Below are positions 33,434-44,799 of a DNA stretch of 64,000 nucleotides, in pieces (position 1 is the stretch's first letter; each line of letters starts with the position of its first letter). This DNA is from JAHFUI01 sp039931615 (GTDB taxonomy: Bacteria > Acidobacteriota > Vicinamibacteria > Vicinamibacterales > CAVVIG01): positions 267,658 through 331,657 of the forward strand of contig JBDTRR010000001.1 in NCBI GenBank assembly GCA_039931615.1, given 5' to 3'. The notes under the pieces are model-generated. The model had not been told where the DNA came from and searched no databases. It saw nothing but the letters and a program-made list of their open reading frames with translations. The translations under genes were made by a program, and so were the position numbers.

Positions 33434-34746
33434 GCCTTCACCAGTAGTGGATCGAACCAGCCGATGGTCCGGTTCGACGGCATCAGCATCGCCGCGGCGG
33501 CGCTCGACACCTCGTCGATCGTCACCGCGGCAATCCGCGCCGGCATCCGGAGAAACAGGTCGACGTCGGCGATGGTCTCGAAGTAGCCGAGCTGATGCGC
33601 CTGGTTGCTGATGCTGTCGTTGTCGAAAACCATCCGGGCCTTCAACTGGGCCTTTGCCTTGGTCAGTTCCGCGGCGGTGATCCCGCTCTGGCCCAGTCGA
33701 TCGAGTTCCTCCAGCAGGACCGCCTCGATCGAGGCGAGCGGCGTCCCGTCGGTGGCGGTCGCCGAGACGGTGTAGAGAAACGGCTGTTCGGTCGGCAGCA
33801 ATGCGCCGCTGACATTGGCGGCGAGACCACGTTCGACCAGGGCGCGGTAGAGGCGCGTGCTGCGCTGCGGCGGCGGCGTCCGGAAACTGGACCAGAGGTT
33901 CAGTCCCTTGGCGCCGGTCATCACCGCATCGAGCACCAGTACCGCCAGGAAATCCGGGGCGGCGACGGATGGTGCGTGAAAGGCGGCCTTCAGGTAGGCC
34001 GCCGTGCCCGGCTGGCGAATCGTCAGGCGGCGCTCGCCGGTCTGCGGCGGCTCGATCGTGCGCAGACGCGTCGGTTCAGGACCGGACGGGATGCTGCCGA
34101 AGTGGCGGTCGACCAGGCGCAGCGCCGCCTCGGTGTCGACGTCGCCGACGATGACCAGGGTGGCGTTGTTGGGAATGTAATAGCGGCGATAGTAGCCGTA
34201 CAGATCGTCGCGGGTCATCGTCTGCAGGTCCGGGAGCCAGCCGATGGTCGGGTGCCGGTAGGGGTGCGCCTTGAATGCCGTCGCGGTCAGCTCCTGATCG
34301 AGAAGCTGATCGGGATCGTTCTCGCCGCCCTCGAGTTCGGAGATGATGACGGTGCGCTCGGAGTCGGCATCGGCCGGGTGATACAGACAGTTGTTCATCC
34401 GTTCCGATTCGATGAACAGCATGCGATCGAGCGCGTCGCGGGTCGCGGTTTCGAGATAGGTCGTCTGGTCGATCCAGGTGTAGCCGTTCCAGCTGCCGCC
34501 GTATTGCTCGATGATGCCCTTGACCTGTTCGCGCGGGATATTGGTGGTGCCCTTGAAGTTCATGTGCTCGCACCAGTGCGACACACCGGTGAGGCCGGGC
34601 GCCTCATCCTTCGAGCCGACCTTGTACCAGCACCACACCGAAGCGAGCGGCGCGGTATGTTCTTCCTGCACCAGCACCTTCAAGCCGTTGTCGAGCGTGA
34701 CGGCGCGGACGGACCGAGCCTGATGAGCTTCTGCAGAAGTGGCCAT
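33430..34746 (-). CDS. M16 zinc peptidase, active subunit
   Basis: 438 residues. The inverted zinc motif is His57-Trp-Cys-Glu60-His61 in VSHWCEHMNFKGT, and a further Glu is in IESERMNNC about 75 residues on, as in mitochondrial-processing-peptidase-like enzymes. The second half has lost the R/Y pair typical of its partner. Together the two genes form an active/inactive M16 pair. ATG 34746 is chosen because a perfect TATAAT lies just before it and it clears the ileS start at 34775; ATG 34776 is a less likely alternative. Confidence 0.9.
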   Translation of the reverse strand: MATSAEAHQARSVRAVTLDNGLKVLVQEEHTAPLASVWCWYKVGSKDEAPGLTGVSHWCEHMNFKGTTNIPREQVKGIIEQYGGSWNGYTWIDQTTYLETATRDALDRMLFIESERMNNCLYHPADADSERTVIISELEGGENDPDQLLDQELTATAFKAHPYRHPTIGWLPDLQTMTRDDLYGYYRRYYIPNNATLVIVGDVDTEAALRLVDRHFGSIPSGPEPTRLRTIEPPQTGERRLTIRQPGTAAYLKAAFHAPSVAAPDFLAVLVLDAVMTGAKGLNLWSSFRTPPPQRSTRLYRALVERGLAANVSGALLPTEQPFLYTVSATATDGTPLASIEAVLLEELDRLGQSGITAAELTKAKAQLKARMVFDNDSISNQAHQLGYFETIADVDLFLRMPARIAAVTIDEVSSAAAAMLMPSNRTIGWFDPLLVKA

Positions 34747-34752
34747 CAGTTC

Positions 34753-34787
34753 ATTATAAAATCGACTGATACCCATGCCAGAGTGGA
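34753..34787 (-). promoter_or_regulatory. Candidate promoter for the M16 pair, leaderless transcript
   Basis: On the minus strand, CTGGCA (about 34782-34787), a 17- to 18-base spacer and a perfect TATAAT (34758-34753) end six bases before ATG 34746. The expected start of transcription then falls on the start codon. The -35 overlaps the first codons of ileS on the other strand. Confidence 0.5.
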
Positions 34788-37735
34788 AAGATACCGTCAA
34801 TCTGCCGCGGACCAGCTTCCCGATGAAGGCCAGCCTGCCGGCGACCGAGCCGGAAACGCTGGCCCGATGGGCCGCCCTCGACCTCTACCAGAAGATCCGC
34901 GCGCAACGCCGCGGCGCCGCCAAGTTCGTGCTGCACGACGGTCCGCCCTACGCCAACGGCAACATCCACATCGGCACGGCGATGAACAAGATCCTGAAGG
35001 ATCTGGTGGTCAAGTCGCGATCGATGGCCGGCTACGACGCGCCCTACGTCGTCGGCTACGACTGCCATGGGCTGCCGATCGAGCTGCAGGTCGACCGCGA
35101 GCTCGGCGCCAGGAAGCGGGAGATGTCGGTCGCCGACTTCTGCCGCGCCTGCCGCGCCTACGCCGAACGCTACGTCGGCACGATGAGCGAGCAGTTCCAG
35201 CGGCTCGGCATTCTCGGCACCTGGGACGACCCCTACCTGACGATGAACTTCAGGTATCAGGCGGCGATTGCGCGCGCGTTCGGCCGGTTCGTCGAACAGG
35301 GGCTGGTCTACAAGGGCAAGAAGCCGGTCCATTGGTGCATCCATTGCCGCACCGCCCTGGCCGAAGCGGAGGTCGAATACGAGGCTCACACCTCGCCGTC
35401 AATCTACGTCGAATTCCCCCTGGCGGAGGCAGCAGCGGACGAGCTCAGCACCCGGATCCCGGAACTGGCCGGGCGGCCGGTCTCGGTCCTGATCTGGACG
35501 ACCACCCCGTGGACGATTCCGTCCAACCTGGCGATCGCGTTCCATCCGGAATTCGACTACGGCGCCTACGAAGTGGAGGGGCGCGCCGTGATCGTCGCGG
35601 AGGCGCTGGCTCCGGCGGTCGCGCAGGCGGTCGGCCGCGTGTTCGACCGGCCGATCGCCCGGCTCAAGGGAGCCGAACTCGAGAGCGTCCGGTTCCGCCA
35701 TCCGTTGTACGAGCGCGATTCAGTCGGCGTGCTCGGCGAGTACGTGACGCTGGACGCCGGGACCGGCGCGGTCCACACCGCGCCGGGCCATGGCGCCGAC
35801 GACTTCAACACCGGGATGAAGTATGGCCTCGAGATCTACGCGCCAATCGGGCCGAGCGGCCATTTTCTCGAGTCGGTCGGGCTGTTCGGCGGAATGCGGG
35901 TCTTCGACGCCAATCCCAGGGTCGAGGCGGCGCTGAAGGAACGGGGCCGGTTGTGGCACCGGGAGCCGTTCGCGCACCAATACCCGCACTGCTGGCGCTG
36001 CCACAACCCGGTCATCTTTCTCGCCACCTCCCAGTGGTTCATCAGCCTCGACGGTGTGCGGCTGGAGACGGACACGGTCCGCCTGAAGGCGGACACTACG
36101 TACGAGGCGGCCGGCCCGAAGGCGGACACGCCGGACCAGACGTCCGGCCCGGCGGCGGACACGACCGACAAGACGACCGGCGTGAAGGCGGGTGCAGCGG
36201 CTGGCCAGACGCTGCGCGAGGCGGCGATCGACGCCGTCGATCGCCAGGTGAAATGGATCCCGGCGTGGGGCCACGACCGGATCTACAACATGATCGCCAA
36301 CCGGCCCGACTGGTGTATCTCCCGGCAGCGCGCCTGGGGTGTGCCGATTCCGGCGGTCGACTGCGCGGCCTGCGGCGAAGCCATCGTCACGACGGCGCTG
36401 GTCGAGCAGACGGCGGCGATCTTCGAACAGTATGGCGCCGACGCGTGGTACGAGCGGCCGACCGCCGAGTTCATCCCACCGGGACTGACCTGCCCGGCCT
36501 GCGGCGGATCGGCATTCGAACGGGAAATGAACATTCTCGATGTCTGGTTCGACTCCGGGTCGAGTCACGAGGCGGTGCTGTCGGTCCGTCCGGATTTGAC
36601 CTGGCCGGCGGATATCTACCTCGAAGGCAGCGACCAGCATCGCGGCTGGTTCCAGAGTTCGCTGCTGGTCGGTCTCGGCACCCGCGGCCGGCCGCCGTAC
36701 CGTGAAGTGGTCACGCACGGCTTCATCGTCGCCGAAGACGGCCGGAAGATGTCGAAATCGCTCGGCAACTCGATTGAGCCGGCAGATATCATCAAGCAGA
36801 GCGGCGCCGACATCCTGCGGTTATGGGTCTCGATGGCCGACTACACGCAGGAAGTCCATCTCAGCAAGGAGATCCTGGCGCGCGTGGTTGAAGCCTACCG
36901 GAAGATCCGCAATACACTGCGGTATCTCCTCGGCAATCTCTACGACTTCGATCCGGCTGTCGACGCGGTCGAGGTCAGCCGGCTGGAAGAGGTCGATCGC
37001 TACATCCTGGCACGGTACGCGGAGGTCGGTCAGCGCATCCTGAAGGCATACGAGGAGTACGAGTACGGCACGATCTTCCAGGCGGCGAATGCGTTCGCGA
37101 CGCTCGATCTCAGCGCATTCTATGCCGACGTCTCGAAAGACCGGCTCTACACCTTCGCCGCCGGATCGCCCGAGCGGCGATCGGCGCAGACGGCGATGTA
37201 CCTGATGGCCGACGGGCTGACGCGGCTGATCGCCCCGATCCTGTCGTTCACCGCCGACGAGCTGTGGCGGTTTCTCCCGAGCCAGCGCGAGGAATCGGTG
37301 CACATCGCGATGTTCCCGACCCGGGCCGGGCTCGAGGCGTTCGCCGACCCGGCGCTGGTCGATCGATGGGCCCGGCTGATCGCCGTCCGCGAACAGGTCC
37401 TGGCCGAGATCGAACCGCTGCGGAAGGACAAGCGCATCGGCAGTTCCCTGCAGGCCCGGGTCGTGCTCTCGGGTGGGGAAGCCGAGTTGGCGCTGCTCCG
37501 CCAGTACGCGCGCCACCTGCCGATGCTGTTCATCGTGTCCGATGTCGAGTTGCGGCCGCGGTCGGACGCGGGACCGGCGGCAGCCCCCGCCGCCGGCGAT
37601 CCGGCGGTCCACGTCACGATCGAGCGGGCGGGCGGCGTGCGCTGCGAGCGGTGCTGGCGCTACGTCGAGACGATTTCGACCGAGCCGGCGTCCGCCGGCC
37701 TCTGCGACAGATGCCGGGACGCGCTCGGCGTCTGA
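34775..37735 (+). CDS. ileS: Isoleucyl-tRNA synthetase with a repeat-derived insertion
   Basis: 986 residues. Class I signatures: NGNIHIGTAMNK near residue 65 (HIGH) and KMSKSLGN at about 658. The CP1 editing domain has VSVLIWTTTPWTIPSNLAIA. The C-terminal zinc site is CERCWRYV and CDRC. Between SQWFISLDGV (to residue 428) and LREAAIDAVDRQVKWIP (from 480) lie about 48 extra residues not expected in IleRS. They start VRLKADTTYE, the translation of the dispersed hairpin repeat, and continue as degenerate Thr/Asp/Lys/Gly repeats. The frame stays open, so the enzyme is probably functional with a loop added. Start ATG 34775; lspA follows after 33 bases. Confidence 0.95.
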   Translation: MPEWKDTVNLPRTSFPMKASLPATEPETLARWAALDLYQKIRAQRRGAAKFVLHDGPPYANGNIHIGTAMNKILKDLVVKSRSMAGYDAPYVVGYDCHGLPIELQVDRELGARKREMSVADFCRACRAYAERYVGTMSEQFQRLGILGTWDDPYLTMNFRYQAAIARAFGRFVEQGLVYKGKKPVHWCIHCRTALAEAEVEYEAHTSPSIYVEFPLAEAAADELSTRIPELAGRPVSVLIWTTTPWTIPSNLAIAFHPEFDYGAYEVEGRAVIVAEALAPAVAQAVGRVFDRPIARLKGAELESVRFRHPLYERDSVGVLGEYVTLDAGTGAVHTAPGHGADDFNTGMKYGLEIYAPIGPSGHFLESVGLFGGMRVFDANPRVEAALKERGRLWHREPFAHQYPHCWRCHNPVIFLATSQWFISLDGVRLETDTVRLKADTTYEAAGPKADTPDQTSGPAADTTDKTTGVKAGAAAGQTLREAAIDAVDRQVKWIPAWGHDRIYNMIANRPDWCISRQRAWGVPIPAVDCAACGEAIVTTALVEQTAAIFEQYGADAWYERPTAEFIPPGLTCPACGGSAFEREMNILDVWFDSGSSHEAVLSVRPDLTWPADIYLEGSDQHRGWFQSSLLVGLGTRGRPPYREVVTHGFIVAEDGRKMSKSLGNSIEPADIIKQSGADILRLWVSMADYTQEVHLSKEILARVVEAYRKIRNTLRYLLGNLYDFDPAVDAVEVSRLEEVDRYILARYAEVGQRILKAYEEYEYGTIFQAANAFATLDLSAFYADVSKDRLYTFAAGSPERRSAQTAMYLMADGLTRLIAPILSFTADELWRFLPSQREESVHIAMFPTRAGLEAFADPALVDRWARLIAVREQVLAEIEPLRKDKRIGSSLQARVVLSGGEAELALLRQYARHLPMLFIVSDVELRPRSDAGPAAAPAAGDPAVHVTIERAGGVRCERCWRYVETISTEPASAGLCDRCRDALGV
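36067..36103. repeat. Dispersed hairpin repeat inside ileS, half copy
   Basis: Hairpin GTCCGCCTGAAGGCGGAC followed by ACTACGTAC. It keeps the ileS frame. The following 100 bases, to about 36208, hold diverged GAAGGCGGACACG-like units. Confidence 0.8.
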
Positions 37736-37768
37736 ACAGGCCGGAGCACTCTCAAGCCGGAACCATCC

Positions 37769-38329
37769 ATGACCGACGCCAGCAACGAAGCCGTCATCAC
37801 CGCGACAGCCGCGCCAACACCGAGCGAGGCGGCGCCCTGGCGTCTCCGGCGGCTCGACATCTGGCTGCCGGTGGTCATCGTGGTGCTCGATCAGATCACG
37901 AAATTCATGGTCCGCGCCAACGTGCCGCTCTATTCGAGCGTCACGGTCATCCCGGGGTTCATGAACATCACCCACGTCCTGAACACCGGCGCCGCATTCG
38001 GAATCCTGAACACCTCGGACTTTCCCTTCAAGACCGTGGTCATCGCCGTCATCGCCGCTGCCGCCCTGATGGCGGTCGGCGTCTACGCGGCGAGTCTGGG
38101 CCATCATCAGTTGCTGGCACGAATCGGGCTGGCGCTGATCATCGGCGGCGCTGCCGGCAATCTGATCGACCGGATCACGACCGGCTCGGTGGTGGATTTC
38201 GTCGATGTCTACTGGGGGACGTATCATTTCTGGGCGTTCAACGTCGCGGACTCGGCGATTTCCGTCGGCGTCACGGTCATGATTCTCGACATGCTGGGGG
38301 CTGGAACGCATGTATCCAAGACTGTTTGA
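37769..38329 (+). CDS. lspA: Lipoprotein signal peptidase (signal peptidase II)
   Basis: 186 residues with four hydrophobic segments. The catalytic Asp pair is Asp134 in GNLIDRI and Asp161 in NVADSAI; NTGAAFGIL and VDFVDVYWG are the other family blocks. It cleaves prolipoproteins after Lgt has added diacylglycerol. The N-terminus has about 25 extra residues (TDASNEAVIT and onward) compared with typical LspA. It overlaps lgt by 20 bases, so ileS-lspA-lgt is probably one unit with the two lipoprotein enzymes side by side. Confidence 0.95.
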   Translation: MTDASNEAVITATAAPTPSEAAPWRLRRLDIWLPVVIVVLDQITKFMVRANVPLYSSVTVIPGFMNITHVLNTGAAFGILNTSDFPFKTVVIAVIAAAALMAVGVYAASLGHHQLLARIGLALIIGGAAGNLIDRITTGSVVDFVDVYWGTYHFWAFNVADSAISVGVTVMILDMLGAGTHVSKTV

Positions 38330-39113
38330 GCTGGGGCCGATCACCGTCTACACCTATGGGGTCCTGCTCGCCGCGGCCTACCTGCTCGGCTTGAGGTTCG
38401 CCATGGTGCGGGCCAGGGCGGTTGGCCTGGACGCGGTACGCGTGCTGGACCTCGGCATCTACATCATCATCAGCGCGCTGATCGGCGCCAAGCTGCTGCT
38501 GCTGGTCACGGACTTCCGGTCGTTCCGCGCCGATCCGCGGGAACTGCTCACGCTGGCGCGCTCCGGCGGCGTGTTCTACGGCGGCCTGATCCTGGCGGTC
38601 ATCGTCGCGCTGTGGTACATCCGCCGCGCCGGCCTGCCGCTCTGGACCACCTGCGACGTCTTCGCGCCGGGCATCGCCCTCGGCCACGTCGTCGGACGAT
38701 TCGGCTGTTTCTTCGCCGGCTGCTGTTACGGCCGGCCGACGACACTGCCCTGGGGGATCACCTTCACGGATCCGTTTGCCGCCGCCAACGTCGGGACCCC
38801 GCTCGGCGTTCACCTCCACCCGACGCAGCTCTACGAGGCGGGGGCGGAGGGGCTGATTCTGCTCGGACTGCTGCTGATCGAAAAGAAGGGCAGACCGTAC
38901 GCCGGCCGCACCTTCTGGCTCTACATCCTGCTCTACGCCGTGTCGCGGTTCATCATCGAATTCTTCCGCGGCGACGAGCGCGGCACGGTCGGGATCTTCT
39001 CCACCTCACAGTTCATTTCGATTTTCCTCGCGCCGCTGGCGATCGGCATGCTCGTCTACCTCGCCCGCCCGAAGGCGCCGGCGCCCAAAGCCTCGCGCAA
39101 GCGGGCGGCGTGA
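38310..39113 (+). CDS. lgt: Prolipoprotein diacylglyceryl transferase
   Basis: 267 residues with about seven membrane segments. The family block GHVVGRFGCFFAGCCYGRP contains the phosphatidylglycerol-binding Arg, and SRFIIEFFRGDERG carries the second essential Arg. Lgt moves diacylglycerol from phosphatidylglycerol to the lipobox Cys, ahead of LspA. It overlaps lspA by 20 bases and rluD by four, which suggests coupled translation. The TPR lipoprotein at 48878 is a likely substrate within this window. Confidence 0.95.
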   Translation: MYPRLFELGPITVYTYGVLLAAAYLLGLRFAMVRARAVGLDAVRVLDLGIYIIISALIGAKLLLLVTDFRSFRADPRELLTLARSGGVFYGGLILAVIVALWYIRRAGLPLWTTCDVFAPGIALGHVVGRFGCFFAGCCYGRPTTLPWGITFTDPFAAANVGTPLGVHLHPTQLYEAGAEGLILLGLLLIEKKGRPYAGRTFWLYILLYAVSRFIIEFFRGDERGTVGIFSTSQFISIFLAPLAIGMLVYLARPKAPAPKASRKRAA

Positions 39114-40096
39114 ACGTCGGGTCAGCCGTGGACGGGCCGCCCCACACGTTCACGGTTTCCGATGACGCCGACGGCGTCCGTCTGGATCTGTTCATCGTCT
39201 CGGTGCTGCCGGCCCGCTCGCGCTCGCAGATTCAGCGCCTGATCAGGGACGGCCAGGTGCGGGTGGCCGGTCGCGCGGCCAAAGCCAATCAGCCGGTCAA
39301 GGCCGGACAGCAGGTCTCGGTCGAGATCCCCGACGCGGTGGACGCCGAGCCGGCCGCCGAGGCGCTGCCGCTGTCGATCATCTATCAGGACCACGACCTG
39401 ATCGTCGTCGACAAACCGGCGGGCATGGTGGTGCATCCTGCCGCCGGCCATGCCAGCGGCACGCTGGTGAACGCGCTGCTCCACTACGTCGACGATTTGA
39501 GCGGTATCGGCGGCGAGAAGCGGCCGGGCATCGTCCATCGGCTCGATCGCGGCACCTCCGGCCTGATGGTGGCGGCCAAGCACGACGCCGCCCACGAGGA
39601 ACTCGCCCGTCAGTTCCGGGATCGCGAGGTCGAGAAGGAGTACATCGCCCTGGTCTGGGGCGTCGTCCAGGCGGGGCGGCGAATCGATGCGCCGATCGGA
39701 CGCGATCCGGGCAATCGGAAGAAGATGTCGGCCCGCGCCCGGCGGAGCCGCGAGGCGGTGACGCGCATCGTGCGCGCCGAGCATCTTCATCCGTCCGTCA
39801 CGCTGGCGCAGGTCGCGATTCACACCGGCCGCACCCACCAGATTCGCGTGCACCTCACCGCGATCGGCCATCCAATTGTCGGCGATCCGCTCTACGGCGG
39901 CGTGCGCCGGCGCGTGCCCGGCGATCTCAAGGCGGTGACCCACCTCGACCGCCCGTTTCTCCATGCGGCGCGGCTGGCGTTCAAACATCCGTCGGACGGC
40001 CGCCGGATGGAATTCGAGAGCCCGCTGCCCGACGATCTGCAGCGCGTCCTGGACGAACTGCGCGGCACCGATGACGAAGACGAGGAAGATGCCTGA
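39110..40096 (+). CDS. rluD: RluA/RluD-family pseudouridine synthase
   Basis: 328 residues. An S4 domain (RSRSQIQRLIRDGQVRVAGR) is followed by the catalytic block IVHRLDRGTSGLM with the nucleophile Asp, then GRTHQIRVHLTAIGHPIVGD. RluD makes pseudouridines 1911/1915/1917 of 23S rRNA helix 69. The start GTG at 39110 overlaps the lgt stop; GTG 39128 is an alternative. The C-terminus is acidic (GTDDEDEEDA). The lspA-rluD neighbourhood is common in bacteria. Confidence 0.92.
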   Translation: MNVGSAVDGPPHTFTVSDDADGVRLDLFIVSVLPARSRSQIQRLIRDGQVRVAGRAAKANQPVKAGQQVSVEIPDAVDAEPAAEALPLSIIYQDHDLIVVDKPAGMVVHPAAGHASGTLVNALLHYVDDLSGIGGEKRPGIVHRLDRGTSGLMVAAKHDAAHEELARQFRDREVEKEYIALVWGVVQAGRRIDAPIGRDPGNRKKMSARARRSREAVTRIVRAEHLHPSVTLAQVAIHTGRTHQIRVHLTAIGHPIVGDPLYGGVRRRVPGDLKAVTHLDRPFLHAARLAFKHPSDGRRMEFESPLPDDLQRVLDELRGTDDEDEEDA

Positions 40097-40599
40097 TGGC
40101 GATTGTCTTTCAAGGGCGGGTATTTTCGGTCGACGTCGAAACCGTGCGGACGCCGGCAGGCCGCGAACATCGGCTCGAGATCGTCCGGCACCGGCCGTCC
40201 GTCGTGCTGCTGCCGATGCCCGACGAGCACCATGTGATCCTGATCCGGCAGTACCGGCCGAGCGTGCGCCGCGACTTGTGGGAACTGCCGGCCGGCAGCA
40301 CTGATGAGGGTGAATCCCCCGAAGCGGCCGCGGCGCGCGAATGCGAAGAGGAGATTGTGATGGTGCCGGGCCGGATCGAGCGGCTGCGCAGCGTGTTCCC
40401 GGCGCCCGGTTTCTGCGACGAGGAGCTGGTCTATTTCCGGCTGTCGGACCTGCGGCCGCCACCGCCCGACTCACCGCACAAGCCGGACGAGGACGAAGAC
40501 ATCCACGCCGAGGTGTTCACGATTGTCGAAGCCAAGGCGATGAGCGCCCGCGGCGACATCGTCGATCTGAAGACGGCGTATGGGCTGACGCTGATGTAG
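40096..40599 (+). CDS. NUDIX hydrolase (ADP-ribose pyrophosphatase-like)
   Basis: 167 residues. The Nudix box fits Gx5Ex7RExxEE: it starts at the Gly of AGSTDEGE and runs to RECEEEI. Upstream VILIRQYRPSVRRDLWELPAG matches the ADP-ribose pyrophosphatase group, whose Arg contacts the substrate. It hydrolyses nucleoside diphosphate sugars to phosphates. The ATG shares one base with the rluD stop, so the reading is coupled to the ileS-lspA-lgt-rluD string. A repeat follows 17 bases after the stop. Confidence 0.9.
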   Translation: MAIVFQGRVFSVDVETVRTPAGREHRLEIVRHRPSVVLLPMPDEHHVILIRQYRPSVRRDLWELPAGSTDEGESPEAAAARECEEEIVMVPGRIERLRSVFPAPGFCDEELVYFRLSDLRPPPPDSPHKPDEDEDIHAEVFTIVEAKAMSARGDIVDLKTAYGLTLM

Positions 40600-40615
40600 A
40601 GGCACTTCTCCATTG

Positions 40616-40664
40616 GGCGTGGGGTCCGCCTTCAGGCGGACCTCCCACGGTCCGCCCCACGTAC
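40616..40664. repeat. Dispersed hairpin repeat, second hairpin lost
   Basis: GCGTGGGGTCCGCCTTCA begins a normal left half; the right half has shrunk to GGTCCGCCCCACGTAC. It forms the last codons and stop of the HDAC-like gene on the other strand. Confidence 0.8.
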
Positions 40665-41584
40665 AAATGGAAGGCCTTCCAGTCCCCATGGTCCAGCCTC
40701 CTCGATGGTCGCGACATGGATCGCGACGGTGTCTTCGACATTCAACGCATAGCCTCCCGCCAGGGTGATCACGAGCGGCACTCCGGCGCGGCGAACCGCG
40801 CCGACGACCACGCGATCGCGCTCGCGCAGTCCCTGCTTCGTGAGTTGCAGGCCGCCGAGTTGATCGCCCTCGAACGGATCCGCCCCGGCGAGATAGAAGA
40901 CGCAGTGCGGGTCGAACGCCATGACGGCCGGCAGCGCCCGCTCGAGATGGCGGAGAAACGCCCGGTCGTCAGTCCCGTCCGGCAGACCGATGTCCAGGGA
41001 TCCCCGGGGCTTCCAGGCTGGATAGTTGTGCTGTTGGTGCATCGAAAAGGTGAACACCCGCGGGTCGGACTCGAAGATGAAGGCCGTCCCATTGCCATGG
41101 TGGACGTCGAGATCGATGATCGCGTGGCGTTGAACGCCGCGCGCCTGCAGCACCCGGACCGCCACCGCGACATCATTGAACAGACAGAATCCTTCGCCGT
41201 GATTCGGAAACGCGTGGTGCAGACCGCCGCCGATGTTGACGGCGCAGCCGACCTGACGATCGATGGAGCTGTTCACGCCGCAGGCGATCGCCGCCGCCAT
41301 CACCGTCCCGCCGACCATCGTGCGAAAGCCGTCGACCACGGCCGGGGTCATTGGCAGTTCGAGCTCGGTCAGCTCTTCGGCAGTCAGCGCGCCAGTCCTG
41401 ACCCGGGCCAGATATCCGGCGGTGTGCACGAGAGCGAGCTCGTCCCAGCCCGCCGGCGCCGGTTCAACCAGATCGGACGGGCGCGCCAGGCCAGACTCGA
41501 GGAGCCGGGCCTGCACGAGAGGGTATTTACGGGTGGGAAAGACATGCGGCCCGATATCGATGTGATATCGGGCCGAGTAGACGA

Positions 41585-41588
<4 letters not shown>
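40632..41588 (-). CDS. Histone-deacetylase-superfamily protein with repeat-derived tail
   Basis: 318 residues. Zinc and charge-relay motifs are intact: GGGLHHAF, HGEGFCLFNDVAVA, DLDVHHGNGTAF and LAGGYA. Bacterial members deacetylate polyamines or protein lysines, or act in acetoin use. It starts with a TTG whose TTGA overlaps the Lon stop, implying coupling. The last 12 residues or so (FVRGADRGRSA) and the stop codon are encoded by the dispersed repeat, so the original C-terminus was replaced. Cytoplasmic; substrate unknown. Confidence 0.88.
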
Positions 41589-44035
<2,447 letters not shown>

Positions 44036-44095
44036 GGCGACTTCTTTCTATCGCTTGCTGGCGCAGATTGCAGCAGAAACCTGCAGGGTGGGGAG

Positions 44096-44124
44096 GCTGG
44101 GCTCCGCCAGCGGCGGAGCCCAGC
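44096..44124 (-). terminator. Strong hairpin between the dksA-like gene and lon
   Basis: GCTGGGCTCCGCC-AGC-GGCGGAGCCCAGC, a perfect 13-base stem. There is no T-run, so it could be a weak terminator, an attenuator ahead of lon or an RNA-stability element. Confidence 0.5.
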
Positions 44125-44139
44125 GAAGGGTAACGGACG

Positions 44140-44592
44140 TTACATGTCGAGGAAGAGCGAGGAGGTGCCGCGCCGCTGCGCCAGCTGGCGCTCGCGCTGT
44201 TCGGCGATCTCCTTGGCCTCCTCGCAGTCCTTGCAGCGGACCGCGAAGGGCAGCGCACGAAGCCGCTTTTCGGCGATTTCCTCGCCGCACTCGAAGCAAT
44301 TGCCGTAGATGCCATTCTCGAGACGGGCCAGCGCGTCGTTGACCTTGTTGAGCGTCTCCGACTTCATCTGGATGAGGGCGAACTCGATGTCTTCCTGGAT
44401 GTCCGCTTCCGAGCTCTCGACCGCATCCAGCACTTCATTGAGCTTGCCGCCCCAGGCGCCTTCGGCCCGGACGTTGCGCATCTTGCCCTGCACTTCGGCG
44501 TGCAGCTGGGTCCGGCGCTCATCAAGCATTTTTCTCAGTTCGGTATATCGCGACGGGGCGTCTGCTCCGCCAACGTTCTGACTTTCCTTCAT
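44140..44592 (-). CDS. DksA/TraR-type zinc-finger protein
   Basis: 150 residues. A coiled-coil N-terminal half (YTELRKMLDERRTQL, then ESSEADIQEDIEFALIQMK) precedes a C4 zinc finger, CFECGEEI and CKDCEE about 20 residues apart. DksA-like proteins bind the RNA polymerase secondary channel and work with ppGpp; a RelA/SpoT gene is at 46.5-48.6 kb, consistent with a stringent response. The coiled-coil tip Asp pair typical of DksA (DxxDxA) is replaced by ESSEAD, so it may be a general-stress-type member. A purine-rich Shine-Dalgarno precedes the start. Confidence 0.85.
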   Translation of the reverse strand: MKESQNVGGADAPSRYTELRKMLDERRTQLHAEVQGKMRNVRAEGAWGGKLNEVLDAVESSEADIQEDIEFALIQMKSETLNKVNDALARLENGIYGNCFECGEEIAEKRLRALPFAVRCKDCEEAKEIAEQRERQLAQRRGTSSLFLDM

Positions 44593-44799
44593 GACCGCCC
44601 TTCCTTCCTTCTTTGCCCGAATGGGCCGCTCGTCTTTATGAATGCGTGTGACCGCTATGCAAATGAATTGCCAATGCTAACACGGCTTAAAGTCATGTCG
44701 CAAGTTGCCGCGCTGATCGGGACCTGTCCTCGTTCCCAACCACTGTGCCGGCTCGAAAACACCGCACTCGTTCACGACCGTGCACATCGACACCACGTA

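Noticed and set aside
33595..36705. Long open frame crossing the M16 gene antisense and ileS in another frame
   Set aside because: Composition is that of a shadow frame (Arg/Gly/Ala-rich) and it covers two well-identified genes.
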